Shown here one piece after another: positions 32,943 through 40,435 of a stretch of 46,540 nt of DNA. Source of the stretch: Verrucomicrobiia bacterium (GTDB taxonomy: Bacteria > Verrucomicrobiota > Verrucomicrobiia > Verrucomicrobiales > Akkermansiaceae); assembly GCA_030431475.1 (NCBI GenBank), contig JAUIJD010000035.1:1-46540 (forward strand), in the 5' to 3' direction. Positions within the stretch are counted from its first letter, which is position 1. Every line of letters begins with the position of its first letter. A model generated the notes under the pieces. That model was given only the letters and a program-made list of their open reading frames with translations. It was not told the DNA's origin and made no database searches. Made by a program: the position numbers and the translations under genes.

Positions 32943-33806
32943 ATGAAGCGTTTGTTCCCGATTTCCACCGCCCTTTTCGCCCTGGTTTCACCCTCCCTCG
33001 GCGGAGTGGTCTTCACCGACTCCTTTTCCGTCGACGGTGCCCCGGGCGCCCACTGGGTCACCGACACCGACGGAGACAGCACGCTCAACGCCACCGTCAA
33101 CGTCAGCGGCGGCGCCCTCAACGTGAACACCGGATCGGTCAGTGGACTTACGGCCGCGCGCCACAGCCTCCTGCTCACCGGAACCGGGGCCCCGACGCTG
33201 ACCTTGGCCTCCAACTGGACGGTCGAGGCGGTGGTGACCATCGCGGAGGACACCGCATTCGCCACCATGGCGGGCGGTGAAGGCGTCCAGGTGACCCTCG
33301 ACGTCCGCAATCAGCTGCCGGACACCGACGACCGGGCGCAGATCAACTTCGTCAATCTCAACTTCGGCTCGGAAACAGGTCCCGACCACGCGGTCCGCGG
33401 TGCGCACCAGATCGACGGCGTCGAGGTGGCCTCGATCACCAATCTGGGCAGCTCGACCTCGGCGCTCACCGCCACGATGCGCATGGCCTACGACGCCACC
33501 GCCAGCGAGATCTCCTTCGGCCTCGATGCGGGCGACGGCTTCATTCCCCTGGTCGCCCCGGTCGACACCTCGGCCTGGTCGATGACGACCGCCGACCCGC
33601 TGCTCCTGCGCTTCGAGCTCGGACTCGCCAAGTTCTCCCCCTCGGATGTGGGCGCCAACAGCACCTTCTCGATCGAGGACGGCGAGGCCAGCGTCGAGTC
33701 ATTCACGATCTACGACGAAACGCTGGCGACCAACACGGTGCCCGAGCCGTCCACCTGGCTGCTGTCGCTGTCGGCACTCGCGGTCGCGTTCAGGCGCCGC
33801 CGCTGA
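32943..33806 (+). CDS. PEP-CTERM sorting-domain surface protein
   Basis: A 287-residue exported protein with signal peptide (MKRLFPISTALFALVSPSLG), a LamG/concanavalin-like beta-sandwich (VVFTDSFSVDGAPGAHW to about 250) and a classical C-terminal PEP-CTERM tail: VPEPST, a hydrophobic helix WLLSLSALAVAF and RRRR. This tail directs processing by exosortase and archaeosortase-type machinery, usually with anchoring near exopolysaccharide. No exosortase gene is in the window. The start at 32943 begins the signal peptide, whereas the frame runs up to 32886 without one. Confidence 0.92.
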   Translation: MKRLFPISTALFALVSPSLGGVVFTDSFSVDGAPGAHWVTDTDGDSTLNATVNVSGGALNVNTGSVSGLTAARHSLLLTGTGAPTLTLASNWTVEAVVTIAEDTAFATMAGGEGVQVTLDVRNQLPDTDDRAQINFVNLNFGSETGPDHAVRGAHQIDGVEVASITNLGSSTSALTATMRMAYDATASEISFGLDAGDGFIPLVAPVDTSAWSMTTADPLLLRFELGLAKFSPSDVGANSTFSIEDGEASVESFTIYDETLATNTVPEPSTWLLSLSALAVAFRRRR

Positions 33807-33818
33807 ACACCGGGGCTC

Positions 33819-34457
33819 TCAGAGTTTCCGCAGCTTCAGCTTCCTCCACCGTACATCGTAGGGCCCCTGGTTCCAGGGGATGCCGTGTACCTGCAGGCCG
33901 ATGAATCCCTTGGGATGACTCGCGAACTTCTTCTCGTCGACGAGGTCGGAAACCTGCTCACCGTTCACCCAGACCTGGATGCGCGGCCCCTTGGCAACGA
34001 TGCGGTAGGCATTCCACTCCCCGTCCTTGAAGTGCTTGTGAGGCGCCCGCTTGTCGGCGGGTGTCATCCATCCACCACAGGCCTCGCCATAGAGGTAGCC
34101 GGACTCGGCCCCCTTCTTTCCGCTCGCCTCGATTTCAATCTGCGGACCGTTGACCCGCCCTTTCGGGCCCCCTTTCGTTTGCGATCGGATCTGAACGCCT
34201 GAATTGAGGCGATCGTGCACCTTCACCTCGAAGGTCAGCTCGAAGTCCCCGTACTCCTCCTCGGTGCAGAGGAAGCTGTTGGGACTGCCCTTCGTGGTGG
34301 TGCCCACGATGCTGTCGCCCTCGACCTTGTAGGTTGCGGTGCCATTCCGTTGGGTCCAACCGTCGAGGTTCCGACCGTTGAAGAGGTCCACCCAGCCGTC
34401 CTCTCCCGACGCGGGGAGCGCCAGGACCGTCGTCAGAATCAGAGCGAGTCGCTTCAT
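33819..34457 (-). CDS. DUF1080 (3-keto-disaccharide hydrolase-like) protein
   Basis: A 212-residue exported protein. The signal peptide is MKRLALILTTVLALPASG when started at 34457. The mature part is a concanavalin-like beta-sandwich: WVDLFNGRNLDGWTQRNG opens it, followed by EEYGDFELTFEVKV, NSGVQIRSQTKGG and GPQIEIEASGKKGAESGYLY. These are the standard DUF1080 motifs. Some members of this fold act on 3-keto-glycosides, but most are uncharacterised and very expanded in Verrucomicrobia and Planctomycetes. It is convergent with the PEP-CTERM gene, only 12 bases apart. Confidence 0.9.
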   Translation of the reverse strand: MKRLALILTTVLALPASGEDGWVDLFNGRNLDGWTQRNGTATYKVEGDSIVGTTTKGSPNSFLCTEEEYGDFELTFEVKVHDRLNSGVQIRSQTKGGPKGRVNGPQIEIEASGKKGAESGYLYGEACGGWMTPADKRAPHKHFKDGEWNAYRIVAKGPRIQVWVNGEQVSDLVDEKKFASHPKGFIGLQVHGIPWNQGPYDVRWRKLKLRKL

Positions 34458-34523
34458 CGCCCCCCGATACGACACCGGAGACCGGCCCCTGTCGCCTTTC
34501 ATGACCGGCCGACCAGGACTCGC

Positions 34524-35423
34524 TCAGGCCGTTTCCGGCAGGAAGGTCGGCATCATCACGCCTTCCGGTGCCTTGATCTCACCCAGGGCCTGCCCGACAT
34601 GGAGCTCGCAGTTCCTCGCACCCAGCCGGTAGAGCCCGGCGACCAGATCCCGGCACCGGGAGGGCACCAGAAACACCGGCGGAGCCCGCCGCTCGCGCCG
34701 GGCCTCGGCCAGGATCAACGACCGCATCGCCCCCTCGTCCACCGCCACCCCGGGCCCGAGCATGGCGGCCCCGGGGTGGTCGATCGCCGCCAGGAAACCC
34801 AGCACTCTCCCGGCTGCGTCGACCTTCACCGAACTCGACCAGATGCCCGCCTCGTTCCGGATGAACATCTCGATGTCCTTGCGCCGTGAGATTCCCAGCA
34901 AGCGCTCCTCGAGCGCGACGATTGCATCGACGTCTCCCGCCCGCGCGTCCCGCACCTCCGGATCGACCGCCGCCGTTCCGACCCCGTTTGGAAAGACCAT
35001 GTCCTGGAAAAGTTCATACGGCGCGAACCCGGCGCGCGTGTAGAGCGAGAAGGAGTCGAGGTTCATCGCACTCGACACCAACCTCACCGGCAGGCCGTCC
35101 GCCCGGCTCAGGATCTCATCCAACAACCGACGCGCCACCCCCTGCCCCGCCGCTTCCGGGGCGGCATTCATGATGCCGAGCGACACGTGTGTCGGACGCG
35201 GATGATAGAAACACGATCCCACCAGCTCCCCGGCACCGGTCTCGGCCACCAGGCAGCATCCGGGGTCGAGCGCCTCGTAGACTTCGGGAAACACGCGGCA
35301 CGCCTCCCAGCCGGAGGCGAAGATCTCGTGCCCGAGCCGGTCCTGATACCAGGCGTTGGTCGATCGATGGATCAGTCGCGCCACCGCATCCCGCTCATCG
35401 ACACGCATCGGACGGATCGTCAT
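34524..35423 (-). CDS. GNAT N-acetyltransferase with YitH-like C-terminal half
   Basis: A 299-residue cytoplasmic protein made of two GNAT-type halves. The N-terminal half (MTIRPMRVDERDAVARLI) has the acetyl-CoA pyrophosphate loop (PEAAGQGVARRLLDEIL) and the FSLYTRAGFAPYE segment. The C-terminal half (about 155-299, DARAGDVDAIVALEERLLG) follows the pattern of the YitH/Acetyltransf_18 region. The acceptor substrate is unknown. It lies 66 bases upstream of the DUF1080 gene in the same direction, without other clear partners. Confidence 0.85.
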   Translation of the reverse strand: MTIRPMRVDERDAVARLIHRSTNAWYQDRLGHEIFASGWEACRVFPEVYEALDPGCCLVAETGAGELVGSCFYHPRPTHVSLGIMNAAPEAAGQGVARRLLDEILSRADGLPVRLVSSAMNLDSFSLYTRAGFAPYELFQDMVFPNGVGTAAVDPEVRDARAGDVDAIVALEERLLGISRRKDIEMFIRNEAGIWSSSVKVDAAGRVLGFLAAIDHPGAAMLGPGVAVDEGAMRSLILAEARRERRAPPVFLVPSRCRDLVAGLYRLGARNCELHVGQALGEIKAPEGVMMPTFLPETA

Positions 35424-35470
35424 GACCGGATCCTAGGGCCCCGCCTGCGCCGGGTGAATCGAAACCGCCC

Positions 35471-36730
35471 TCACTCTTCCGGTTTCCCGGGGAAGCGCCA
35501 CAGCGAGAGCTCCCGTCCGTCCTTCACCAGCAGGCCGTCGTCGACCAGGGCGGGCGCCGTCCAGGTCCCCCGGGTCCCGAGCTCGTAGGTCTTCACGATC
35601 TCGCAGGCTTCGCGGCTCGACCGCATCACGTGGAGCTCGCCGCGATCGGTGAGCGCCATCACGTGCCCGGGCACCGCCAGGAACTGCGCGTTGTCGCCGG
35701 CCCGAGGTTCCCCGCGCCAGAGCACCTCCCCGGATTCCGGGTCGAGACCGAAGAGCTGCCCCATCTTGAAATGGGAAAACCCGTAGACCACCCCGTCGCT
35801 CACCACCGGGCTGCTCATTTCAAGGGAAACGTCGCGATGGCGCCAGACCCGCTCAGCACGCCATTCGTCCTCCGTCCGCTCGACCCGCACGGCGAACACG
35901 CCCCGATCCTCCCCACCGACCACGAAAAGCCCGTCGTGGAGCACCGGTGTCGGAACGTTCTGGTTGTTTCCCCGGTGGGGATAGACGCTTTCCCAGAGAA
36001 TCTCGCCGGACTCCAGATCGACCCCGCACAGCCCGTGGTGGTTGAACTCGACCAGCTGACGCACCCCCCCGACCTCCTCGACGAGGGGAGACGAGTAGCA
36101 ATTCGCGTGCTGGTCCTGCACCCACACTTCGGCACCCGTCGCGGGATCGAGGCAGAACAAGGCGCCTTCCTCGCAGCTTCCGGCGTGCACATACACCCGT
36201 CCGCCCTCCACCACCGGCGAGGTCGCGGTGCCCCAGTACGGATGCGTCTTGTCGAAGCGGTCCCGGAAATCCCTCTTCCAGAGCAGCTCGCCGTCCTTCG
36301 CGTTCCAGGCCGCCAGCGTGCCGGAAATGCTCATCGTGAAGATCCGGCCGTCGGCCAGTGTCGGTGTCGATTTCGGACCCCGCCCATGCCGCTCTCCGCC
36401 GCGGCCCGGTTCGAACTCGATCGGGATGCCCTCCCGCCAGACCGTCCGGCCGCTTCCGGCTTCGAGACACCAGACCACCTCCTCCCCCTCCAGTCGGGCG
36501 TGCTGATAGATCCGGTCGCCATCCACCAGAGCCGTCGAGTAGCCCTCTCCCACCTCGACCTTCCACACCCGTTCGAGCGACTCGGGCCAGACATCGGGCA
36601 CCTCGAACGCCGGAACGCTCGCGTCGCGCCCGTCCCCGCGCCAACCGGTCCACCCCTCGGCGGCTGCAGCGTCGGCACCCAAACCCACCCCCAACAGGGT
36701 GGAGAAGATCGACTGAATGGAAAACTTCAT
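35471..36730 (-). CDS. Secreted PQQ-like beta-propeller protein
   Basis: A 419-residue exported protein with signal peptide (MKFSIQSIFSTLLGVGLGADAAAA). The mature part is an eight-bladed quinoprotein-like propeller made of repeats such as GTLAAWNAKDGELLWKRDF, GALFCLDPATGAEVWVQD and GQLFGLDPESGEVLWRGE. These match PF13360-type PQQ-like repeats. There is no adjacent catalytic Asp/Ca site like that of true PQQ dehydrogenases, so cofactor binding is unlikely. Such proteins are common scaffold or outer-membrane-associated propellers in this phylum. The upstream frame beyond 36730 lacks a signal peptide and overlaps the next gene. Confidence 0.9.
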   Translation of the reverse strand: MKFSIQSIFSTLLGVGLGADAAAAEGWTGWRGDGRDASVPAFEVPDVWPESLERVWKVEVGEGYSTALVDGDRIYQHARLEGEEVVWCLEAGSGRTVWREGIPIEFEPGRGGERHGRGPKSTPTLADGRIFTMSISGTLAAWNAKDGELLWKRDFRDRFDKTHPYWGTATSPVVEGGRVYVHAGSCEEGALFCLDPATGAEVWVQDQHANCYSSPLVEEVGGVRQLVEFNHHGLCGVDLESGEILWESVYPHRGNNQNVPTPVLHDGLFVVGGEDRGVFAVRVERTEDEWRAERVWRHRDVSLEMSSPVVSDGVVYGFSHFKMGQLFGLDPESGEVLWRGEPRAGDNAQFLAVPGHVMALTDRGELHVMRSSREACEIVKTYELGTRGTWTAPALVDDGLLVKDGRELSLWRFPGKPEE

Positions 36731-36773
36731 GGAGGCCGTCACAGAAGCACGCCGGTGCCGACCCCGCAACCCG

Positions 36774-37532
36774 TCAACGCCTCCATCCACGACTCGAGAC
36801 CACCTGGCGCGGCGTCACAATGTCGAGCCGCCCGCCACGATGGACCGCATCGAGCTCGAACCCGGAGTACCACAAGCCGGCGACCACCAGGGTGGCGCAG
36901 CTGAATCGATCGCCGACCTCTTCCGCCTCGCCCGGCCGCCACGGCGCGTTCTTCCAGCCGAGCACGCCGGCGTAGTCATAGGCCCGCTTCGGGTCATGAG
37001 CCCGCTGGCACGCGAGACGGGCGAACTCCCCGAGCCGGTCGTCGTCGATCGAGCCCGTCGGGGGACGGAACAGACGCCACCGTTTTCCATCGAGATAGTC
37101 CAGGCCCTCGTCGGCATTCACCGCCTCCTTCATCGCCACCTGCAGCAGCCGCTTGCCCCTTCGCCCGTGAGGATCCGGCACGACCAGGGCGAGATGACCG
37201 TACTGGAACAGCTCATACGGCAACTTCTGGATCTTCCCCTTCGACAACGCCCCCAGCGCCTCGTCGTGGGACATGTAGAAGGTGACGACGTCCCCGAACT
37301 GCAGCTGGCGCTCCAGGTCTTCCGGGACCTCCCCGCCGTCGTGCCCGCCGATCTCCCGCAGCGCCTGTGGCTCGCCCCGTGCGGCCACCTTCGCCGACGT
37401 CCCGGCCCGTGGCGCCCGCTCCATCAGCGTGAAGGGCAGGCGCCCGCGGTGCATGGTGTCGCCCCCGCAGGAGGCGAACAGCACCACCCCGAGCATCAGG
37501 GCGGCCCATTCTCGGGATCGGATCGGATTCAT
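36774..37532 (-). CDS. Lipoprotein with YaeF/YiiX-like C92 permuted papain-like fold
   Basis: A 252-residue lipoprotein (lipobox LFASC, Cys22). The mature domain has a circularly permuted NlpC/P60 papain-like order: the His comes first (FQYGHLALVVPDPHG, His113) and the catalytic Cys later (DRFSCATLVVAGLWYSG, Cys212). This matches the C92 YaeF/YiiX family of amidase or peptidase-like enzymes that may act on cell-wall or lipid amide bonds. It is transcribed leftward. The divergent neighbour is the DUF6288 gene at 37639, across a 106-base AT-rich gap. Confidence 0.8.
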   Translation of the reverse strand: MNPIRSREWAALMLGVVLFASCGGDTMHRGRLPFTLMERAPRAGTSAKVAARGEPQALREIGGHDGGEVPEDLERQLQFGDVVTFYMSHDEALGALSKGKIQKLPYELFQYGHLALVVPDPHGRRGKRLLQVAMKEAVNADEGLDYLDGKRWRLFRPPTGSIDDDRLGEFARLACQRAHDPKRAYDYAGVLGWKNAPWRPGEAEEVGDRFSCATLVVAGLWYSGFELDAVHRGGRLDIVTPRQVVSSRGWRR

Positions 37533-37638
37533 TCCCTTCCCCTACACGACCCTGGCCAATTTATTGAATCGAAGTTTTCATACTCAACATCGAGGAATGT
37601 GATGAAACATTGATCTCCTGATCTGAGTTCTGAATCGA
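37533..37638. promoter_or_regulatory. AT-rich divergent intergenic region
   Basis: The 106 bases between the C92 lipoprotein (minus) and DUF6288 (plus) genes are markedly AT-richer than the surroundings, fitting a divergent promoter region. On the minus strand TTGAGT and a later AATAAA-type -10, 16-17 bases apart, are the best candidate pair. No equally good pair stands out on the plus strand. No clear operator palindrome is visible. Confidence 0.4.
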
Positions 37639-39111
37639 ATGAAGCCCCTTCTCCTGCTCGTCGTCCAACGGCTCGGTACGACGGGAGTCATCGCGCTGCT
37701 TCTGCTCGGGACCGGGGCCTCCGCCCTGCGGAAGCAACCGACCTGGGAGCGGCAGACGAAGGTCGCCCCCGACGCCCAGGCCGGCGGTTGGTTCATCAAC
37801 CTCGGCATCACCGGGGCGCGGGCAAAGATCCTTGTCGAGCGCCCCCGCGAATTCGAGATCGCCTATGTTTTCGCCGACACCCCGGCGGACGGACGGCTCA
37901 AGGTCGGAGACCGGTTGCTCGGCGCGAACGGACAGCGCTTCACCGCAGAGCACAAGTTCGGCTACGGGATGGACTTCTTCGGCTACGAAGGCCCGATGAT
38001 GGACCTGGGCAACGCCCTCGAGACCTCCCAGGGCGAGCGGGACGGCAAACTCGTCCTCGACGTGCTGCGCGACGGCCGGCCCCTTGAGGTCGTGCTCGAT
38101 CTCCCGACCGACTACGGCGCCTTCTCCGAGACTTTCCCCGACGACTGCCCCAAGACCGACCGCATCCTCGGGGAATGCCTCGCCTATCTTCGCGAAGCCC
38201 AACGCGACGACGGCCTGTGGGGTGGACGACCCGACGCCAACGCGTTCGCCGCACTGGCGCTGCTCGGGAGCGACGAGGCCCGCCATCTGCCCGCCGTCGA
38301 ACGCGCCTGCCGATCCTTCGCCCGCCAGACCGACGACCGGATCGACTACCGCGGTCTCGATTGCTGGAAATACACGCTCTACGGCATCGCCCTCGCCGAG
38401 TACCACCTCGCCACCGGCGATGAGTGGGTGCTGCCCGAGCTCGACGAGATCAAGCACTGGCTCCTCAAGGCCCAGATGGCCAACGGCGGCTGGGGCCACC
38501 GTCCGGCCCATCGGCCCGGTGGCAACGGCTACGGTGCCATCAACATCCTCACCATGCAGGCCCGGATGGCGCTCGCCCTGATGATGCGCTGCGGCCTCGA
38601 GGTGGACCGGGAACGCTTCGACGCCACCCGGGAGTTCGTCGCGAAAGGAACGAACTCCATCGGCTACGTGTGGTACAAGGATGGCGGCGCGAACAAGGCC
38701 GGCTACGCCGACATGGGCCGGACCGGCGCCTCGGCGCTGGCCCACCACCTGAGCCCCATCGACCGTGAAGCCCATCTCGAGGTCGCCCGGCTCAATGCAT
38801 CCTGCATCGGCAGCCACCCCGTGACCTTTCCCGACACCCACGGGTCACCGCTGCTCGGCCTTGCCTGGACCGGCCTCGGGGCCCGGGTCGATCCGGAGAT
38901 GTTCCGCCGGTTGATGGACCACAACCGCTGGCATTTCGCCCTCGCCCACTGTCCGGAGGGGAACTTCTACTACCAGCCCAACCGCGACAACAACCCGCAG
39001 GACTACTCGGCGGGCCCGCGTCTCAACGCGACCGCGGTCAACGCCCTCGTGCTCGGGTCGAAGTCCCGGAAGCTGCAGATCTCCGGCGCCCCGGCTCCGG
39101 ATGGGAAATGA
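37639..39111 (+). CDS. DUF6288-type protein: PDZ-like plus alpha-toroid domain
   Basis: A 490-residue exported protein. After a hydrophobic N-terminus (about 10-30, VIALLLLGTGASA), residues about 45-160 resemble a PDZ-like domain (GRLKVGDRLLGANGQRF). Residues about 180-480 are a helical toroid of prenyltransferase/terpene-cyclase or lyase type, with repeating motifs (ECLAYLREAQRDDGLWGG, WLLKAQMANGGWGHRP). This combination is known as DUF6288. Its activity is not established, and binding or cleavage of a polymer is a guess. It is divergent from the C92 lipoprotein and convergent with the DUF1501 gene, 9 bases away. Confidence 0.75.
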   Translation: MKPLLLLVVQRLGTTGVIALLLLGTGASALRKQPTWERQTKVAPDAQAGGWFINLGITGARAKILVERPREFEIAYVFADTPADGRLKVGDRLLGANGQRFTAEHKFGYGMDFFGYEGPMMDLGNALETSQGERDGKLVLDVLRDGRPLEVVLDLPTDYGAFSETFPDDCPKTDRILGECLAYLREAQRDDGLWGGRPDANAFAALALLGSDEARHLPAVERACRSFARQTDDRIDYRGLDCWKYTLYGIALAEYHLATGDEWVLPELDEIKHWLLKAQMANGGWGHRPAHRPGGNGYGAINILTMQARMALALMMRCGLEVDRERFDATREFVAKGTNSIGYVWYKDGGANKAGYADMGRTGASALAHHLSPIDREAHLEVARLNASCIGSHPVTFPDTHGSPLLGLAWTGLGARVDPEMFRRLMDHNRWHFALAHCPEGNFYYQPNRDNNPQDYSAGPRLNATAVNALVLGSKSRKLQISGAPAPDGK

Positions 39112-39120
39112 CGACGACCG

Positions 39121-40419
39121 TCAGGCGAACACGTCCTTGATCGGCGAGCCCTTGTCCGAAATCCGGAAGGGCCGCTGGCTGGGTGACATGATCACCTGGT
39201 CGTGCGGGATGCCGAGTGCGTGGGCGATGGTCGCGTTGAAGTCCTGGGGCGTCACCTCGCCCTCCTTCACGCGGGAACCGGTCGAGTCGGTCTCGCCGTA
39301 CTTGAAGCCCCCCTTCACGCCGCCCCCGGCCAACAGGCAGGTGAAGGCGGACGGATGGTGGTCGCGGCCGTTGTTGTGCTCGGACTTGATCTCCGGGGTC
39401 CGGCCGAACTCCGTGGCCACCACCACCAGCGTGTCCTTGAGCATGCCGCGCTTCTCGAGGTCGGTGATCAGTGCCGAATAGGCCTGGTCGAACTCCTGGC
39501 ACCGGCCTTCGACGCCGGCGAAGTTGTCGTAGTGGGTGTCCCACCCTCCGAGCTGCACCTCGACGAAGCGGACGCCGTGCTCGACCAGACGCCGGGCCAG
39601 CATGCAGCCCTGGGCGAAACGGCCGTTGCCGTACAGCTTCTTCGCCGAACCGGCCTCATCGTTCAGGTTGAAGGCTTTCAGGTCCTCGCTGTTCATCAGG
39701 CGGATGGCTTCCTGATAGAGTTCCTCGTAGGCCTTCACGTCGGCGTTCTCGTAGCGTCCGTGGAACTGCTGGTTGAGCCGGTCGGCCAGCGCCAGGCGAC
39801 GGTCGAAGTCCCCCTTCGAAACGGCGTCGGGCTTGCGGCTGTCCTTGAGCCCCTCGTTCGCACTGCCGATCGGCGCCGCGGCATACTTCGCGCCGAAGAA
39901 GCCGCCGCTGGTCAGGTCGGGAGAGGAATTGATCGCGACGTAGCCGGGGATTTCCGGATTGAGGCGGCCGCCGAGCTTGAGCACCCAGGCCCCGAGCGAC
40001 GGATGCTTCACCGTGCCCCGCATCGCATAGCTCGTATGCATGATGTAGGACCCCTGCTCGTGCGCGCCCTGACGCGAGGTCATCGAGTTGACGACGCACA
40101 CCTTGTCCATCACCTCCGCGGTCTTCGGCAGGTGCTGGCCGACGAGAATGCCGTCGGCCTTGCTCGGAATCGCCTCGAGCGGCCCCATCACCTCCTGCTT
40201 CCTCGGTTTCGGGTCGAAGGTGTCGAGATGGCTCATGCCTCCCGACATGTAGAGGTAGATGACGTTCTTGGCCCGCGCCTCGGACGGCACGTTGGCGGCG
40301 GTGGCCACGCTGGCTCCGAACATCGGGGCGAGGTGGACGCCGAGGTACCACCGCGCGGCGTTGGACATGAAGTGCCGGCGGGTCAGTTCGTCGTGGCGGC
40401 TGTTTTCGATCTCGCTCAT
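39121..40419 (-). CDS. Tat-exported DUF1501 protein
   Basis: A 432-residue protein with a twin-arginine signal (ELTRRHFMSNAARWYLG, residues 10-25). It has an alkaline-phosphatase/sulfatase-like DUF1501 fold: NVIYLYMSGGMSHLDTFDPKP at the N-terminus, VEVQLGGWDTHYDNF in the middle and VVVATEFGRTPEIK with NNGRDHHPSAF toward the end, which are the conserved metal-site-like motifs. The start at 40419 gives the Tat signal. It follows the DUF1549/DUF1553 gene by 16 bases; this pair is a standard co-occurring unit in Planctomycetes and Verrucomicrobia, and its biochemical role is not established. Confidence 0.93.
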   Translation of the reverse strand: MSEIENSRHDELTRRHFMSNAARWYLGVHLAPMFGASVATAANVPSEARAKNVIYLYMSGGMSHLDTFDPKPRKQEVMGPLEAIPSKADGILVGQHLPKTAEVMDKVCVVNSMTSRQGAHEQGSYIMHTSYAMRGTVKHPSLGAWVLKLGGRLNPEIPGYVAINSSPDLTSGGFFGAKYAAAPIGSANEGLKDSRKPDAVSKGDFDRRLALADRLNQQFHGRYENADVKAYEELYQEAIRLMNSEDLKAFNLNDEAGSAKKLYGNGRFAQGCMLARRLVEHGVRFVEVQLGGWDTHYDNFAGVEGRCQEFDQAYSALITDLEKRGMLKDTLVVVATEFGRTPEIKSEHNNGRDHHPSAFTCLLAGGGVKGGFKYGETDSTGSRVKEGEVTPQDFNATIAHALGIPHDQVIMSPSQRPFRISDKGSPIKDVFA

Positions 40420-40435
40420 GGGTCGGAAGGGTTTG

